A stretch of 64,000 nucleotides of DNA, from assembly GCF_009733865.1 (NCBI RefSeq), contig NZ_WOFB01000001.1, positions 1 to 64,000 on the forward strand. Direction: 5' to 3'. Positions 1 to 9,008 of this stretch are shown here, piece by piece (position 1 is the stretch's first letter; each line of letters begins with the position of its first letter). The notes beneath the pieces are model-generated. The model saw only the letters and a program-made list of their open reading frames with translations, did no database searches and had not been told where the DNA came from. A program made the position numbers and the translations under genes. The stretch is from Oceanobacillus salinisoli (GTDB lineage Bacteria > Bacillota > Bacilli > Bacillales > Amphibacillaceae).

Positions 1-240
1 ACACGAAGGCTGAATTCCAGGAAGGAAGGCTGAATTATGGACACGAAAGCTGGATTCCAGGAAGAAAGGCTGAATTATGAACACGAAAGCTGAATTCCAG
101 AAAGGAAGGCTGAATTATGAACACGAAGGCTGAATTCCAGGAAGGAAGGCTGAATTATGGACACGAAAGCTGGATTCCAGGAAGAAAGGCTGAATTATGA
201 ACACGAAAGCTGAATTCCAGATAGGAAAGCTGAATTATCG
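1..240. repeat. Tandem repeat with 20-, 40- and 120-bp periodicity
   Basis: Six contiguous 40-bp units fill the left edge. Each unit is two 20-bp half-units sharing the word GGCTGAATT: one begins ACACGAA and ends CCAG, the other begins GAAGGAA or similar and ends ATGG/ATGA. Units 1-3 are repeated almost exactly as units 4-6, giving a 120-bp higher-order period. Stop codons occur in the frames I checked on both strands, so it does not look coding. The array probably continues to the left of the window, and a decayed copy of the word trails on to about 258. Confidence 0.9.
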
Positions 241-459
241 AACACGAATAAGGCTGATTTCCTCAGAGTACATGAAATGGCAAAGTTTTTTTTATAAATT
301 ATGCAAAGATAATGAACCTGTTAGCATCCGGTTTAGTTTGCTAATTTCTTTTTCACTCTAAAGGAACTACCTATAATAATAGTAGTACTTCTTTTCTTTC
401 ATCACTCTGTCAAAAGTATGTTAAAGTAAAAGGAGCAACATTCGAAAGGAATGGAATAA

Positions 460-2628
460 ATGAGTAAAACAGTAGTATTAGCAGAAAAACCTTCTGTTGG
501 CCGTGACATTGCAAGAGTGCTGCAATGTTCGAAAAAGGGAAACGGGTACCTGGAAGGTTCGAAATATATAGTGACATGGGCTTTAGGGCATTTAGTGACA
601 TTAGCAGACCCTGAAGCATATGACGATAAATACAAGACTTGGAAACTGGATGATTTGCCGATGCTTCCAAACAACTTAAAACTGGTAGTGATGAAAAAAA
701 CAGGAAAGCAGTTTAACGCGGTTAAAACCCAGTTAAACCGTAAAGATGTATCGGAAATTGTGATTGCAACAGATGCTGGAAGAGAAGGGGAGCTTGTGGC
801 TCGCTGGATTATTGAGAAGGCACGTGTGAAAAAGCCTGTGAAGCGGTTATGGATTTCGTCTGTGACAGATAAAGCGATTCGTGATGGATTTAATAATCTG
901 AAACCAGGTAAGCATTATGAAAACTTATATGCATCTGCAGTAGCACGCTCAGAAGCAGACTGGTATGTCGGTTTAAATGCAACCCGCGCTCTGACAACGA
1001 AGTTTAATGCACAGCTTTCCAGTGGTCGTGTTCAAACGCCAACACTTGAGATGGTAGCACAGCGTGAGAAGGAAATTAAAGAATTTAAGCCACGGAAATT
1101 TTACGGGATGGAAGCTAAAACCAATAAAGGGTTTAAAATGGTTTGGCAGGACGATAAAAAGAATAGTCGGATATTTTCTAAAGAAAAGGCAGATGGCTTA
1201 GCTAACCGATTGAAAAACAAACCAGCTACCATTACAAATGTCAATAAATCCTACAAGAAAAAATTTGCCCCGCAATTGTATGATTTAACGGAACTGCAGC
1301 GTGATGCGAACCGGATTTTTAATTTTTCCGGAAAGCAGACACTGTCCATCATGCAAAAGCTTTATGAGCAGCATAAGGTTTTAACCTATCCCAGAACGGA
1401 TTCCCGTGTGATTTCCTCGGATATTGTTCCGACCTTAAAAGACCGGATCAAAGCTTGTGGTGTCGATCAGTATGCAAAAGCGGCAGGGAAACTGATGAAC
1501 AAAACGTTTAAACTGCCGAAATCAGTGGTTGACAATGCGAAAGTGTCCGATCACCATGCGATTATCCCAACAGAACAGCATGTGGTTCTGGAGGATTTAA
1601 ATGATAAGGAAAGAAAAATTTATGATCTGGTTGTGAATCGATTTTTGGCGGTTTTATCGGATCCATATGAGTATGAGCAGACAACGATTTTTGCAGAAAT
1701 CGATGGCGAAACATTTGTTGCTAACGGAAAAGTGGTGAAAAAGCAAGGCTGGAAGGAAATTTACGATAATCGTTTTGATGACGATGAATCTAAAGATGAC
1801 CAGCGCTTACCTGCCATAAACAAGGGTGATGTATTTTCTAATGTTGCGCTAAAGCAAACAGAGGGAAAAACCAAACCTCCAGAACGATTTACAGAGGGTG
1901 CCCTGCTGCAGGCGATGGAAAACCCAGTGAAATATATGAGCTCGGATGAAAAGCATCTAGCAAAAACCATCAATCAGGCTGGTGGAATCGGAACAGTAGC
2001 TACCCGGGCAGATATTATTGAAAAGTTGTTTAACAGCATGTATATGGAACTAAAAGGAAAACATATCTTTATTACTTCCAAAGGACGCCAGCTGCTTGAA
2101 CTCGTTCCAGATGACTTGCGCTCTCCGGCATTAACGGCAGATTGGGAGCAAAAGCTTCAAAGGATTGCGGAAGGGAAATTGAAGAAAGAGAAATTTATTT
2201 CCGAAATAAAAGGATATACGAAGCAAATCGTTACCGAAATTAAGAGCAGTGATGAAAAATTCAAGCATGATAATATGACGGGAACCAAATGTCCAGGTTG
2301 TGGAAAACTGATGCTTGAAGTTAAGAACAAACATGGAAGAATGCTTGTCTGTCAGGACCGTTCCTGTGGGCATAAGAAAAACATTGCAAAACAGACAAAT
2401 GCCCGTTGTCCAAATTGCCATAAACGAATGGAACTCCGTGGTGAAGGAGATGGCCAGATGTTTACTTGTAAATGTGGACACAGGGAAAAGGTTTCTACTT
2501 TTAATAAACGCAGAAGCAAAGAGAAACAGCAAAAAGTATCGAAGAAAGATATCAACAAATATTTAAAGCAGGATGATGGTTTTAAAAACAACGCGCTTGC
2601 GGATGCATTGTCGAAGTTGAAAAAATAG
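460..2628 (+). CDS. topB: DNA topoisomerase III
   Basis: A 722-residue type IA topoisomerase that cuts one DNA strand, passes another through and reseals, resolving recombination and replication intermediates in the cytoplasm. The Toprim domain lies at the N-terminus (AEKPSVGRD at 8-16, acidic motif DAGREGE at 105-111). The catalytic tyrosine is Y310 in the motif TYPRTDSR. The C-terminus, after about residue 605, carries two zinc-ribbon-like modules (CPGCGK...C..RSCGH and CPNCHK...CKCGH), followed by a basic tail. The length fits Bacillus TopB. The start is chosen by an AAAGGAATGG-type ribosome site just upstream. It stands alone, with a weak terminator after it and a repeat array behind it. 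Confidence 0.96.
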   Translation: MSKTVVLAEKPSVGRDIARVLQCSKKGNGYLEGSKYIVTWALGHLVTLADPEAYDDKYKTWKLDDLPMLPNNLKLVVMKKTGKQFNAVKTQLNRKDVSEIVIATDAGREGELVARWIIEKARVKKPVKRLWISSVTDKAIRDGFNNLKPGKHYENLYASAVARSEADWYVGLNATRALTTKFNAQLSSGRVQTPTLEMVAQREKEIKEFKPRKFYGMEAKTNKGFKMVWQDDKKNSRIFSKEKADGLANRLKNKPATITNVNKSYKKKFAPQLYDLTELQRDANRIFNFSGKQTLSIMQKLYEQHKVLTYPRTDSRVISSDIVPTLKDRIKACGVDQYAKAAGKLMNKTFKLPKSVVDNAKVSDHHAIIPTEQHVVLEDLNDKERKIYDLVVNRFLAVLSDPYEYEQTTIFAEIDGETFVANGKVVKKQGWKEIYDNRFDDDESKDDQRLPAINKGDVFSNVALKQTEGKTKPPERFTEGALLQAMENPVKYMSSDEKHLAKTINQAGGIGTVATRADIIEKLFNSMYMELKGKHIFITSKGRQLLELVPDDLRSPALTADWEQKLQRIAEGKLKKEKFISEIKGYTKQIVTEIKSSDEKFKHDNMTGTKCPGCGKLMLEVKNKHGRMLVCQDRSCGHKKNIAKQTNARCPNCHKRMELRGEGDGQMFTCKCGHREKVSTFNKRRSKEKQQKVSKKDINKYLKQDDGFKNNALADALSKLKK

Positions 2629-2633
2629 TGTTT

Positions 2634-2665
2634 AGGCTCTCTGTCGATTTTGGCAGGAGTCTTTT
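2634..2665 (+). terminator. Probable intrinsic terminator of topB
   Basis: An imperfect stem (GGCTCTCTGTC with GGCAGGAGTC, using G-T pairs) is followed by a run of seven T, a few bases after the topB stop codon. Confidence 0.5.
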
Positions 2666-2703
2666 TTTATATTTTTAGGTAATAATAAATTTTAAAGGTG
2701 GAT

Positions 2704-2784
2704 GTCGACCGAAATAAGTGGGTGTTCGCGCGATTTGTTTGTGGTGTCGTACTAAACGAAAGAGTTCACGCGCGATTTGAATGG
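2704..2784. repeat. GCGCGATTT intergenic array, locus 1
   Basis: Two GCGCGATTT words about 43 bp apart alternate with CGACCGAAAT and CGTACTAAACGAAA, the degenerate partners of the CGCTCGAAAT word seen near 3.9 kb. The rest of the topB-ferredoxin gap (2629-2955) holds no gene that I can see. Confidence 0.6.
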
Positions 2785-2955
2785 AGAAGCTAAGTGGTGT
2801 GGTTTTCTGAAAAAGGGGAAGTAGCTGCACCAATTTATATATCAAAGTTCACAATGGTACCACGAAACAATTCAAGCCAAACAGTTTACTTCCTATCCTG
2901 AAAGATTTATCATTTGTTATAGATTCATTTTTTGACAGTAAGGAGGTAGGCATAG

Positions 2956-3195
2956 ATGGCTTTTGTTATTTTAGATCCGTGCCAAGGGGAAAAAGCGGGA
3001 GAATGTGTAAGTGTCTGTCCTGTTGATTGTATAGAGGAAGGTCCAGACCAGTTTTACATAGATCCGGAAATTTGCATTGATTGTGGTGCTTGTAAAGCGG
3101 TTTGCCCTGTTTCGGCAATTGAAGAAGAATATGACTTAACACCAGATCAAGAAGTATTCTTAGAGAGGGCCGAAAAATTTTTTGCAGATAGATAG
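2956..3195 (+). CDS. Ferredoxin with 7Fe-type cysteine pattern
   Basis: A 79-residue acidic electron carrier of the cytoplasm. Cysteines fall at 9, 17, 21, 25, 40, 43, 46 and 50. That spacing matches the 7Fe ferredoxins, shifted by one from the well-studied Azotobacter protein. By that alignment C9, C17 and C50 would hold a 3Fe-4S cluster, C21, C40, C43 and C46 a 4Fe-4S cluster, and C25 would be free. The second motif CIDCGACKAVCP is canonical. A strong AAGGAGG site precedes the ATG, and an intrinsic terminator follows directly, so it is probably a single-gene unit. Its redox partners cannot be told from the neighbours. Cluster content is inferred from spacing only; a 2x4Fe protein is the alternative. 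Confidence 0.9.
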   Translation: MAFVILDPCQGEKAGECVSVCPVDCIEEGPDQFYIDPEICIDCGACKAVCPVSAIEEEYDLTPDQEVFLERAEKFFADR

Positions 3196-3209
3196 ATGTA
3201 TATAGAAGA

Positions 3210-3245
3210 CAAGGCTGCCTTAGTAGTTAGGGTAGCCTTGTTTTT
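3210..3245 (+). terminator. Intrinsic terminator after ferredoxin
   Basis: CAAGGCT pairs with AGCCTTG at 3234-3240, followed by TTTTT. Confidence 0.85.
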
Positions 3246-3412
3246 GATTGGGATATGGTAAATTAGATATATAGATGGGACAGTAAAGAGAAATAATACG
3301 CGGTTCATCTAAAAGGATTTGTTTGTTAATGTACTGAGGCTTTCTATACTTTGGGAAATAAAACTTGAAGTGTTGTTTCTAATGTGGAATCAAGTAGTTG
3401 TTAGCAGTGGAA

Positions 3413-3748
3413 TTACAATCCATACATGTTTTTAAATCTAGCAAACTCGCGCTCATTTCGTGCGGATTTTCCCCAAATGTGCTCTTGGTCAGCCTCTATA
3501 GAAGTTAACTTTTCTATAACCTCTTTGTGACGAGTATCATTTTCTTTTTGCATTTCATCCATTTTATCCTGCATAGAATTTTGTTCTGTTTTAATTTCGT
3601 TAATATCGTCGCGCATGCTGGATTGCTCTGTTTTAATTTCATTAATATCGTTACTCATAGTAGTAGTTTGGTTTTCCATTATTTTGCCTACCGTGTTAAT
3701 TAACGTAGTCATCATATCTTCTAAACGATCAAATCTTTCTTCATTCAT
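3413..3748 (-). CDS. Small coiled-coil protein of unknown function
   Basis: A 111-residue, highly charged protein. Residues about 33-75 hold a 14-residue near-repeat (NDINEIKTEQSSMR, then DDINEIKTEQNSMQ) that continues as a heptad-like coil. This is expected to form a long helix and self-associate. There is no signal peptide or membrane segment. A very strong AAGGAGGTG site sits seven bases before the ATG, so it is probably expressed. Proteins of this style are common in Bacillaceae and I know of no assigned role. Two other loci here (31192-31475, frameshifted, and 43834-44070) encode similar short coiled coils. Confidence 0.75.
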   Translation of the reverse strand: MNEERFDRLEDMMTTLINTVGKIMENQTTTMSNDINEIKTEQSSMRDDINEIKTEQNSMQDKMDEMQKENDTRHKEVIEKLTSIEADQEHIWGKSARNEREFARFKNMYGL

Positions 3749-3846
3749 TCTTCACACCTCCTTATGCAATTAGTATACTTTATTTTAATGAATAGGCTAT
3801 ACAAAAAATGTCGGATTTTGTGTGGGAGTTCATGCTGTTAGGGAAG

Positions 3847-4015
3847 AGTATGTTGCTCAAATAGAAGGAGACTCACTCATGCGATTTAATAGGGCGTTTG
3901 CTCGAAATAGAAGGAGACACGCGTGATTTGATAGGGTAGTCGCACGAAATAATAGGAGACACGCGCGATTTAATAGGGTAGTCGCTCGAATATAGACTAC
4001 CCCTCACGCGAAATG
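3847..4015. repeat. GCGCGATTT / CGCTCGAAAT intergenic array, locus 2
   Basis: About three units of roughly 44 bp. Each contains a TCGCTCGAAAT-like word, the spacer AATAGAAGGAGACAC, a GCGCGATTT-like word and the spacer AATAGGGTAG. It is the clearest long-period copy of the family also found at 2.7, 17.8 and 38 kb. It lies between the coiled-coil gene and yyaL, and no gene is visible in the gap. Confidence 0.8.
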
Positions 4016-4101
4016 ATAATGCAGCCTCTCAAATCACACAACATAGTTAGTAAGTCACTCAAAATAGAGGATTATTCCATTCAAGCTTTGGAAACAGTAT
4101 C

Positions 4102-6150
4102 CTAGTCCAAAATCATGTTTAGGGCTTTTTCCATATCGGTAGTAGGCTGTTTACAGGCAAAATTTTCACAAACGTATATGGTAATTTCCCCGTTTAGCGA
4201 CTTATATTCTGCTGCAAATGGGGCAACCTCGTTAAAGTGTTCAGGGTTTTCTGCGACAAGCAATGTGACATCTGGCATGAACCTTTCCTGGATTTTTTTC
4301 AATAATTTAATGCGTTTATGATCTGCTTCATCTCCTAAAATTACAACTTCTTTTGTCGAATTTTCTATTAGTTGCAGGCTTTGCAGGAAGAAGGGGCTGG
4401 CTGATGGCTGCCTGTTCATGTCATTAAAGAAAGTATAGTACATTTCCTCGACATTATCTAAATAGGTAGGTTCTCCTGTAAGATAACTGAGGCGTGTTAG
4501 CATAACAGCCGCGACACTGTTTCCGGATGGAATCGCACCATCGTAAATTTCTTTATCTTTCGCGATTAATTTCTCACTGTCTTTTCCACTAAAAAAGAAT
4601 CCGCCATCATCTTCGTCCCAAAACAATTCAATCATTTGGTCGACAAGGGAACGTGCATGTTTCAGGTAATCATTAGAAAAGGTTGCTGCATACAACTCTA
4701 AATAACCCCATAATAGAAAAGCATAGTCATCAATGTAGGCCTTATATTTCGTTTCTCCTTCACGATATCGTGCCATTAAACGACGATTGTGGTACATTTC
4801 TTCCTCCACAAATTTCATTGCTGATGCGGCCATTTCCGTATATTCTTCTACCGCAAAGACACTTCCTGCTTTAGCAAGTGCAGCTATCATCATTCCGTTC
4901 CATGCTGTTAAAATTTTATCATCCACATGTGGGTAGATACGCTTTTCCCTAGCTTCTAACAATTTAATTCTTGCCGTTTCTAATCTTTCGAGAAGAGTGT
5001 CTAATGGTATGTTGTTTTCTCGTGCCACGTATTCTAAATCCTGATCGATTAAATGAGGAATATTTTTTCCTTCAAAATTTCCTTCAGGTGTTACTTCATA
5101 AACACCTACGTAAAGCTCACCTAATTCTGCACCGAGAATGTCGAAAATTTCTTCATAATCCCATACATAATATTTTCCCTCAACACCCTCTGAATCCGCA
5201 TCAATAGCAGAATAAAAGGCTCCTTCATCACTCATCATTTCCCGTTTGATAAATGTAATGATTTGTTCGGAAATGTTTTTATAGAAGGGGTCTTTTGTCA
5301 ATTGATAACACTCGGTATAAACGATTAAAAGCAGCGCATTGTCATAGAGCATCTTTTCGAAATGGGGAACGAGCCATTCCTTGTCGGTGGAATAGCGGGA
5401 AAACCCATATCCTACGTGATCCCAAATTCCACCTGCAGCCATGTCCTGAAGCGTTTTTTCTAACATTTTAAGTGCTGCTCGGTTACCTGTGAAATGATAA
5501 TGACGTAATAAAAACAAGAGGTTTTGCGGCATTGGAAATTTCGGTGTTTTTCCAAATCCGCCGTATGTAAAATCATAGTTTTTCGCTAACTGCTGATATC
5601 CTTTATCCAGCGTTTCCTTAGTTAGACGACTTTCACTTTTGGACGAAAGGGACTGATTTAATGCACCCGTTACCCTTTTCGTTACCTCTGTAATATGTGC
5701 TGGATCTTCAGTGTATTTTCGGTGAAGCTGGGTGAGTGCTTCCATTAATCCAGGTCGACCGTATTTGCTTTCTTTTGGAAAATAGGTTCCAGCATAAAAT
5801 GGAACTTTATCAGGTGTCATAAAAATCGTCAGTGGCCACCCACCATGTCCTGTCATCATCTGACAAACTTTCATATAAACCGAATCAACATCAGGACGTT
5901 CTTCACGGTCTACTTTAATCGATATGTAGTTAGCGTTTAGTAGCATGGCAACTTCTTCATCTTCAAAGGATTCATGGGCCATGACATGACACCAATGACA
6001 CGTTGAATAGCCGATGGAAAGGAAAATGGGCTTATTTTCTTGTTTTGCTTTTTGAAATGCATCGTCTCCCCATGGATACCAGTTTACTGGGTTATGGGCG
6101 TGTTGTAGGAGGTAGGGAGACTTTTCATGAATTAATTTATTGTCTGTCAA
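4102..6150 (-). CDS. yyaL: YyaL-type thioredoxin-domain protein (DUF255)
   Basis: A 682-residue cytoplasmic protein. The N-terminal 160 residues are a thioredoxin-like DUF255 domain with the redox motif CHWC at 51-54, inside the family signature [16 protein letters not shown]. The rest is an alpha/alpha-toroid resembling N-acylglucosamine 2-epimerase and family-88-type glycoside enzymes ([25 protein letters not shown]). The family reaches from bacteria to the mammalian SPATA20 protein. Its substrate is not established and I do not assign one. Length is typical and no key residue is missing. The start is TTG, supported by an AAGGAAGTGA site about nine bases upstream. It is monocistronic as far as the sequence shows. 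Confidence 0.9.
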   Translation of the reverse strand: MTDNKLIHEKSPYLLQHAHNPVNWYPWGDDAFQKAKQENKPIFLSIGYSTCHWCHVMAHESFEDEEVAMLLNANYISIKVDREERPDVDSVYMKVCQMMTGHGGWPLTIFMTPDKVPFYAGTYFPKESKYGRPGLMEALTQLHRKYTEDPAHITEVTKRVTGALNQSLSSKSESRLTKETLDKGYQQLAKNYDFTYGGFGKTPKFPMPQNLLFLLRHYHFTGNRAALKMLEKTLQDMAAGGIWDHVGYGFSRYSTDKEWLVPHFEKMLYDNALLLIVYTECYQLTKDPFYKNISEQIITFIKREMMSDEGAFYSAIDADSEGVEGKYYVWDYEEIFDILGAELGELYVGVYEVTPEGNFEGKNIPHLIDQDLEYVARENNIPLDTLLERLETARIKLLEAREKRIYPHVDDKILTAWNGMMIAALAKAGSVFAVEEYTEMAASAMKFVEEEMYHNRRLMARYREGETKYKAYIDDYAFLLWGYLELYAATFSNDYLKHARSLVDQMIELFWDEDDGGFFFSGKDSEKLIAKDKEIYDGAIPSGNSVAAVMLTRLSYLTGEPTYLDNVEEMYYTFFNDMNRQPSASPFFLQSLQLIENSTKEVVILGDEADHKRIKLLKKIQERFMPDVTLLVAENPEHFNEVAPFAAEYKSLNGEITIYVCENFACKQPTTDMEKALNMILD

Positions 6151-6268
6151 ACTATCACTTCCTTAGAATAAGTACTTTTGTATATATGGTACCCAAACTA
6201 AAAAGAAAAAGACACTCAAATGAGCATCTTTTATTATAAAACTTTACCTTTGGAACTTGGGTTAATCT

Positions 6269-6504
6269 CTACTTTCCGTTCAACCTTATCAAAGGTGGCC
6301 ACCACCACTCCTCAAGTGGCTCACTAGAATTTGATAAATCATAAACTTTTTTAATATGCTGAACCATACTTTCTACATACTCAAGTAATTGTAAGTCATT
6401 ATTAATAGAATTCGCTCTCTTAAGTTTATGTTATGGGTTTCCTTATTTAGACGGCTACGTTGGTGTAACATATCAATTGTTTCAAAAGGACTTACTTCAA
6501 TATC
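6269..6504 (-). pseudogene. Frameshifted remnant of a small unknown protein
   Basis: Read on the minus strand, one open frame runs from about 6504 (DIEVSPFETIDMLHQRSRLNKE, shown in part) to an early stop. A second frame then carries RANSINNDLQLLEYVE and goes on to end SSEPLEEWWW...NGK at 6269. Joining them needs one frameshift near 6410-6420. No start codon with a ribosome site is visible at the upstream end. I do not recognise the protein. The rest of the 6151-6584 gap shows no gene. Confidence 0.4.
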
Positions 6505-6584
6505 AGTTTTATTTGTTTAAGTATGGTAGGGTGAAAAAGTAGCAGTATAATTCGAATGAACGATGTAGCCTTCAATTTAATATA

Positions 6585-6613
6585 TTGACATCTTTTTAGA
6601 ATAGCGATATAGT
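6585..6613 (+). promoter_or_regulatory. Sigma-A-like promoter upstream of the DUF2294 gene
   Basis: TTGACA at 6585-6590, a 17-bp spacer and TATAGT at 6608-6613. It would give an AT-rich leader of about 195 nt before the start at 6815. Confidence 0.6.
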
Positions 6614-6814
6614 ATAGAATAACTTAACAACCGAGAGATGTTTTATTTTTAATTTGAATTAAATAGGGTTTTAGCATGCTTTTAATAATAAACATGATAT
6701 TGATTGCATGAAAAAACGTTTTATAAAAAATGAGAATTAAAAAATAAGATAAATCGGTATATTTCTTAACAGAATTAGTTTTGGAATATACTTTTTTTAT
6801 TGGAGAATAAAAAT

Positions 6815-7177
6815 ATGAACAAAACAAAAGGTTCTATAGAAGCAGAAATAAGTAAGGCTATTACACAATGGGAAAAGGATTTTCTGGGACGCGGCTCTGT
6901 GTCTGTGAAGACTGATATATTGCGGGATATGATTATAGTAAATCTAAAAGGAATTCTCACACCTGCAGAATACTCTGTCTGTGAAACCAAAGATGGAATG
7001 TTGTCTATAAAGAAAAATAGATCTGATTTGGTTGAATCAGGTTTAAAAGATCTTTACCAGATCATTTTAACAATCACTGGTAAGAAAGTGAGCAGTTTTC
7101 ATACTGATATAAGCACTCGTACAGGAGAACGGATCATGGTGTTTAAGTTACTCGATGACTTTGAGAAAAATTTTTAA
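6815..7177 (+). CDS. DUF2294 family protein
   Basis: A 120-residue cytoplasmic protein matching the DUF2294 family, which is widespread in spore-forming Firmicutes and has no established function. Family-like stretches are the N-terminal amphipathic helix (IEAEISKAITQWEKDF), the GRGS turn, the LKGILTPAE segment and the C-terminal RTGERIMVFKL. A TTG at 6800 could extend it by five residues, but a GGAG site at 6802-6805 sits nine bases before the ATG at 6815, which I take as the start. A good promoter lies upstream, and a perfect ten-base-pair terminator follows. It is a single-gene unit. Confidence 0.8.
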   Translation: MNKTKGSIEAEISKAITQWEKDFLGRGSVSVKTDILRDMIIVNLKGILTPAEYSVCETKDGMLSIKKNRSDLVESGLKDLYQIILTITGKKVSSFHTDISTRTGERIMVFKLLDDFEKNF

Positions 7178-7221
7178 TATATGTAAAATGGGAGATCTTT
7201 AATAGTTTATAAGTTAAAGAT

Positions 7222-7284
7222 AAACCGGCAATTTACAGATGATTAGTGGCTAGGCCGCTCGATTCTGAAGTTGCCGGTTTTTTT
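7222..7284 (+). terminator. Intrinsic terminator after the DUF2294 gene
   Basis: AAACCGGCAA (7222-7231) pairs perfectly with TTGCCGGTTT (7271-7280) and is followed by more T. The large loop contains a smaller GGC/GCC stem. Confidence 0.85.
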
Positions 7285-7465
7285 GCACATTAGGAAAGTA
7301 TAAAATTTTAGCCAAGAAGAGGATTCGACGTAGCTAAAATTTTAATGTCCCAAGTATAAGAAAAACTACCACATTCGCTAAAGAACTAGCGAAAGCGAGT
7401 TTTTCTAATTGCACGTCAGGAAGTAAAAATTATAGCCAAGAAGCGGGTTTGACGTATCACTATTG
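7285..7465 (+). repeat. Hairpin repeat family 2, copy 1 plus a partial second copy
   Basis: Starts GCACATTAGGAAAGTATAAA. It holds two hairpins: AAAATTTTAGC with GCTAAAATTTT, and TAAGAAAAACT with the TTTTTCTAA end. It closes at GCACGTCAGG near 7410, where a truncated second copy begins and runs to about 7465. The same sequence recurs near 17.7, 28.6, 43.3 and 60.1 kb. Confidence 0.75.
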
Positions 7466-7549
7466 AAGTTTTTGATTTACTTTATTGCATGAGTGACTCG
7501 TTCGTAACCCCTAAAAATTGAAGAACCATTTTTTTTAGGAGGAATAGAA

Positions 7550-8569
7550 ATGACTGAAATCATATTAGAAAATTTATTATCAACTGTTGTATTATTTTTT
7601 GTATTAGGAATTTTGGCTGCTGTCTTTAAATCAGATTTGAAATTTCCCAATGGTCTTAGTGAAGCTTTAAGCATATATCTATTGATTGCTATAGGAATAA
7701 AGGGGGGAATTGAGCTCTCCCATTATTCCATTCAAACGGTGTTGGGGCCAATATTCGGTGCGATTTTTCTAGGAGCTGTTATCCCGTTGATTACTCTGTT
7801 TCTAATGCGACTCATTAATATGGATCTTAAAAACTCAATTGGATTAGCAGCCACATATGGGTCTATAAGTATTGTGACGTATGGAGCAGCCATCTCTTTT
7901 TTAGATAAAGGTGGAATAGCTTATGAGGGATTTATGAATGCTTTAGTTGTACTGATGGAAAGCCCAGCAATTTTAGTTTCGCTGCTTTTATTAAAGGTAA
8001 TAGAAAATAAAAATAATGTAACAGCATATTCTTCTTCCCAAAATGTTGGGTTTCTTCCTGTATCAGCGAGATTAATAGATAAGCAGGTATTAAGAGAAAG
8101 TTTATTTGGAAAAAGTATTTTACTTCTACTAGGAAGTCTAGTCATAGGTGTTATTCTTGGTGAGCGCGCTGTACCAATGGTAAAACCATTATTTATCGAT
8201 TTATATAACAGTGTTTTAATTCTTTTCCTGCTTAATATGGGATTAATTACAGGTCAGCGATTACCAGAGGTGAAAAAACACGGTGTAAAACTATTGCTTT
8301 TTGGATTAACGACACCACTATTATTCGGAAGTTTGGGCGTAATGGTAGGGATATTTGCGGATTTATCTTTAGGTGGAGCGACATTGATGGGCGTATTGGC
8401 AGGCAGTGCTTCGTATATTGCTGCACCAGCAGCTCTTAAGACTTCTGTGCCAGAGGCGAATCCATCCATTTATTTAGGGTTATCTTTAGGAGTTACTTTT
8501 CCTTTTAATCTAATAATTGGTATCCCTGTTTATTATGAAATAGCGAAATGGTTATACAGCATCATCTAA
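7550..8569 (+). CDS. SbtA-type sodium-dependent bicarbonate permease
   Basis: A 339-residue integral membrane protein of the SbtA / DUF897 family (sodium-dependent bicarbonate transport superfamily). About ten hydrophobic segments are visible, including the opening TM (LSTVVLFFVLGILAAVF) and the glycine-rich core MGVLAGSASYIAAPAA that is conserved in the family. Cyanobacterial SbtA imports bicarbonate with sodium. Whether this firmicute homologue carries bicarbonate or another anion is not shown by the sequence. Start: ATG with TTAGGAGGA seven bases upstream. It stands alone; a partial family-2 repeat ends about 85 bp before the gene. Confidence 0.85.
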   Translation: MTEIILENLLSTVVLFFVLGILAAVFKSDLKFPNGLSEALSIYLLIAIGIKGGIELSHYSIQTVLGPIFGAIFLGAVIPLITLFLMRLINMDLKNSIGLAATYGSISIVTYGAAISFLDKGGIAYEGFMNALVVLMESPAILVSLLLLKVIENKNNVTAYSSSQNVGFLPVSARLIDKQVLRESLFGKSILLLLGSLVIGVILGERAVPMVKPLFIDLYNSVLILFLLNMGLITGQRLPEVKKHGVKLLLFGLTTPLLFGSLGVMVGIFADLSLGGATLMGVLAGSASYIAAPAALKTSVPEANPSIYLGLSLGVTFPFNLIIGIPVYYEIAKWLYSII

Positions 8570-8771
8570 TCGAAAAGAAGTGAGATGGCCATAGGAGAAA
8601 GTCTACGAATCTCGGGTTGTTAAGGATATTGTATTAATTAAATGAAAGGTTTTCCAAAATAGGGTATTGACAATCCTATTATCTCGGTGTAAAGTGTTTA
8701 ATATATTAAAAGACATCGACAATATTTGACAAAATTCGACTTTATGAATTTACAAAAAATATATTTTCTTT

Positions 8772-8867
8772 CTTATCCAGAGAGGTGGAGGGACTGGCCC
8801 TAGGAAACCTCGGCAACGGACATATGTACCGTGCTAATTCCAGCAAGCGATTAGCTTGAAAGATAAG
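8772..8867 (+). promoter_or_regulatory. SAM-I riboswitch (S box) aptamer
   Basis: The P1 stem is CTTATC (8772-8777) with GATAAG (8862-8867). In between are the diagnostic core words AGAGGTGGAGGGACTGGCCC, then GAAACCTCGGCAAC, then GTGCTAATTCCAGCAA. A TTGACA at 8726-8731 with a weak TTTACA 17 bp on is the likely promoter. The purine-rich strand after P1 (ATAAGAAGGAG) can pair with the 5' arm of the following terminator as antiterminator. High S-adenosylmethionine should therefore stop transcription of metNIQ. Confidence 0.96.
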
Positions 8868-8906
8868 AAGGAGCTCTGTACATATGTTTGCAGCATATTA
8901 ATAGGA

Positions 8907-8938
8907 GTCCTTCTTCTTATATGGAGAAGGACTTTTTT
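8907..8938 (+). terminator. SAM riboswitch expression-platform terminator
   Basis: GTCCTTCT (8907-8914) pairs with AGAAGGAC (8925-8932), followed by six T, 70 bp before metN. Confidence 0.92.
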
Positions 8939-9008
8939 GTACATATATCGAATAAAATCATGTCCTGTCAATTTGACGAAATATCAACAAAGAAAGGGGA
9001 CAACGAAC

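Noticed and set aside
1-240. Possible CRISPR array
   Set aside because: Units are contiguous near-copies with no unique spacers, and no cas genes are nearby.
2131-2532. 133-codon minus-strand frame opposite topB
   Set aside because: It is a shadow of the conserved topB zinc-ribbon coding region.
2830-2880. GGTACCACGAAAC resembling the T-box word
   Set aside because: No specifier stem, no terminator and no aminoacyl-tRNA or amino-acid gene downstream.
8856-9008. N-terminal extension of metN
   Set aside because: The extension would be translated from the riboswitch and terminator; the ATG at 9009 has its own ribosome site.
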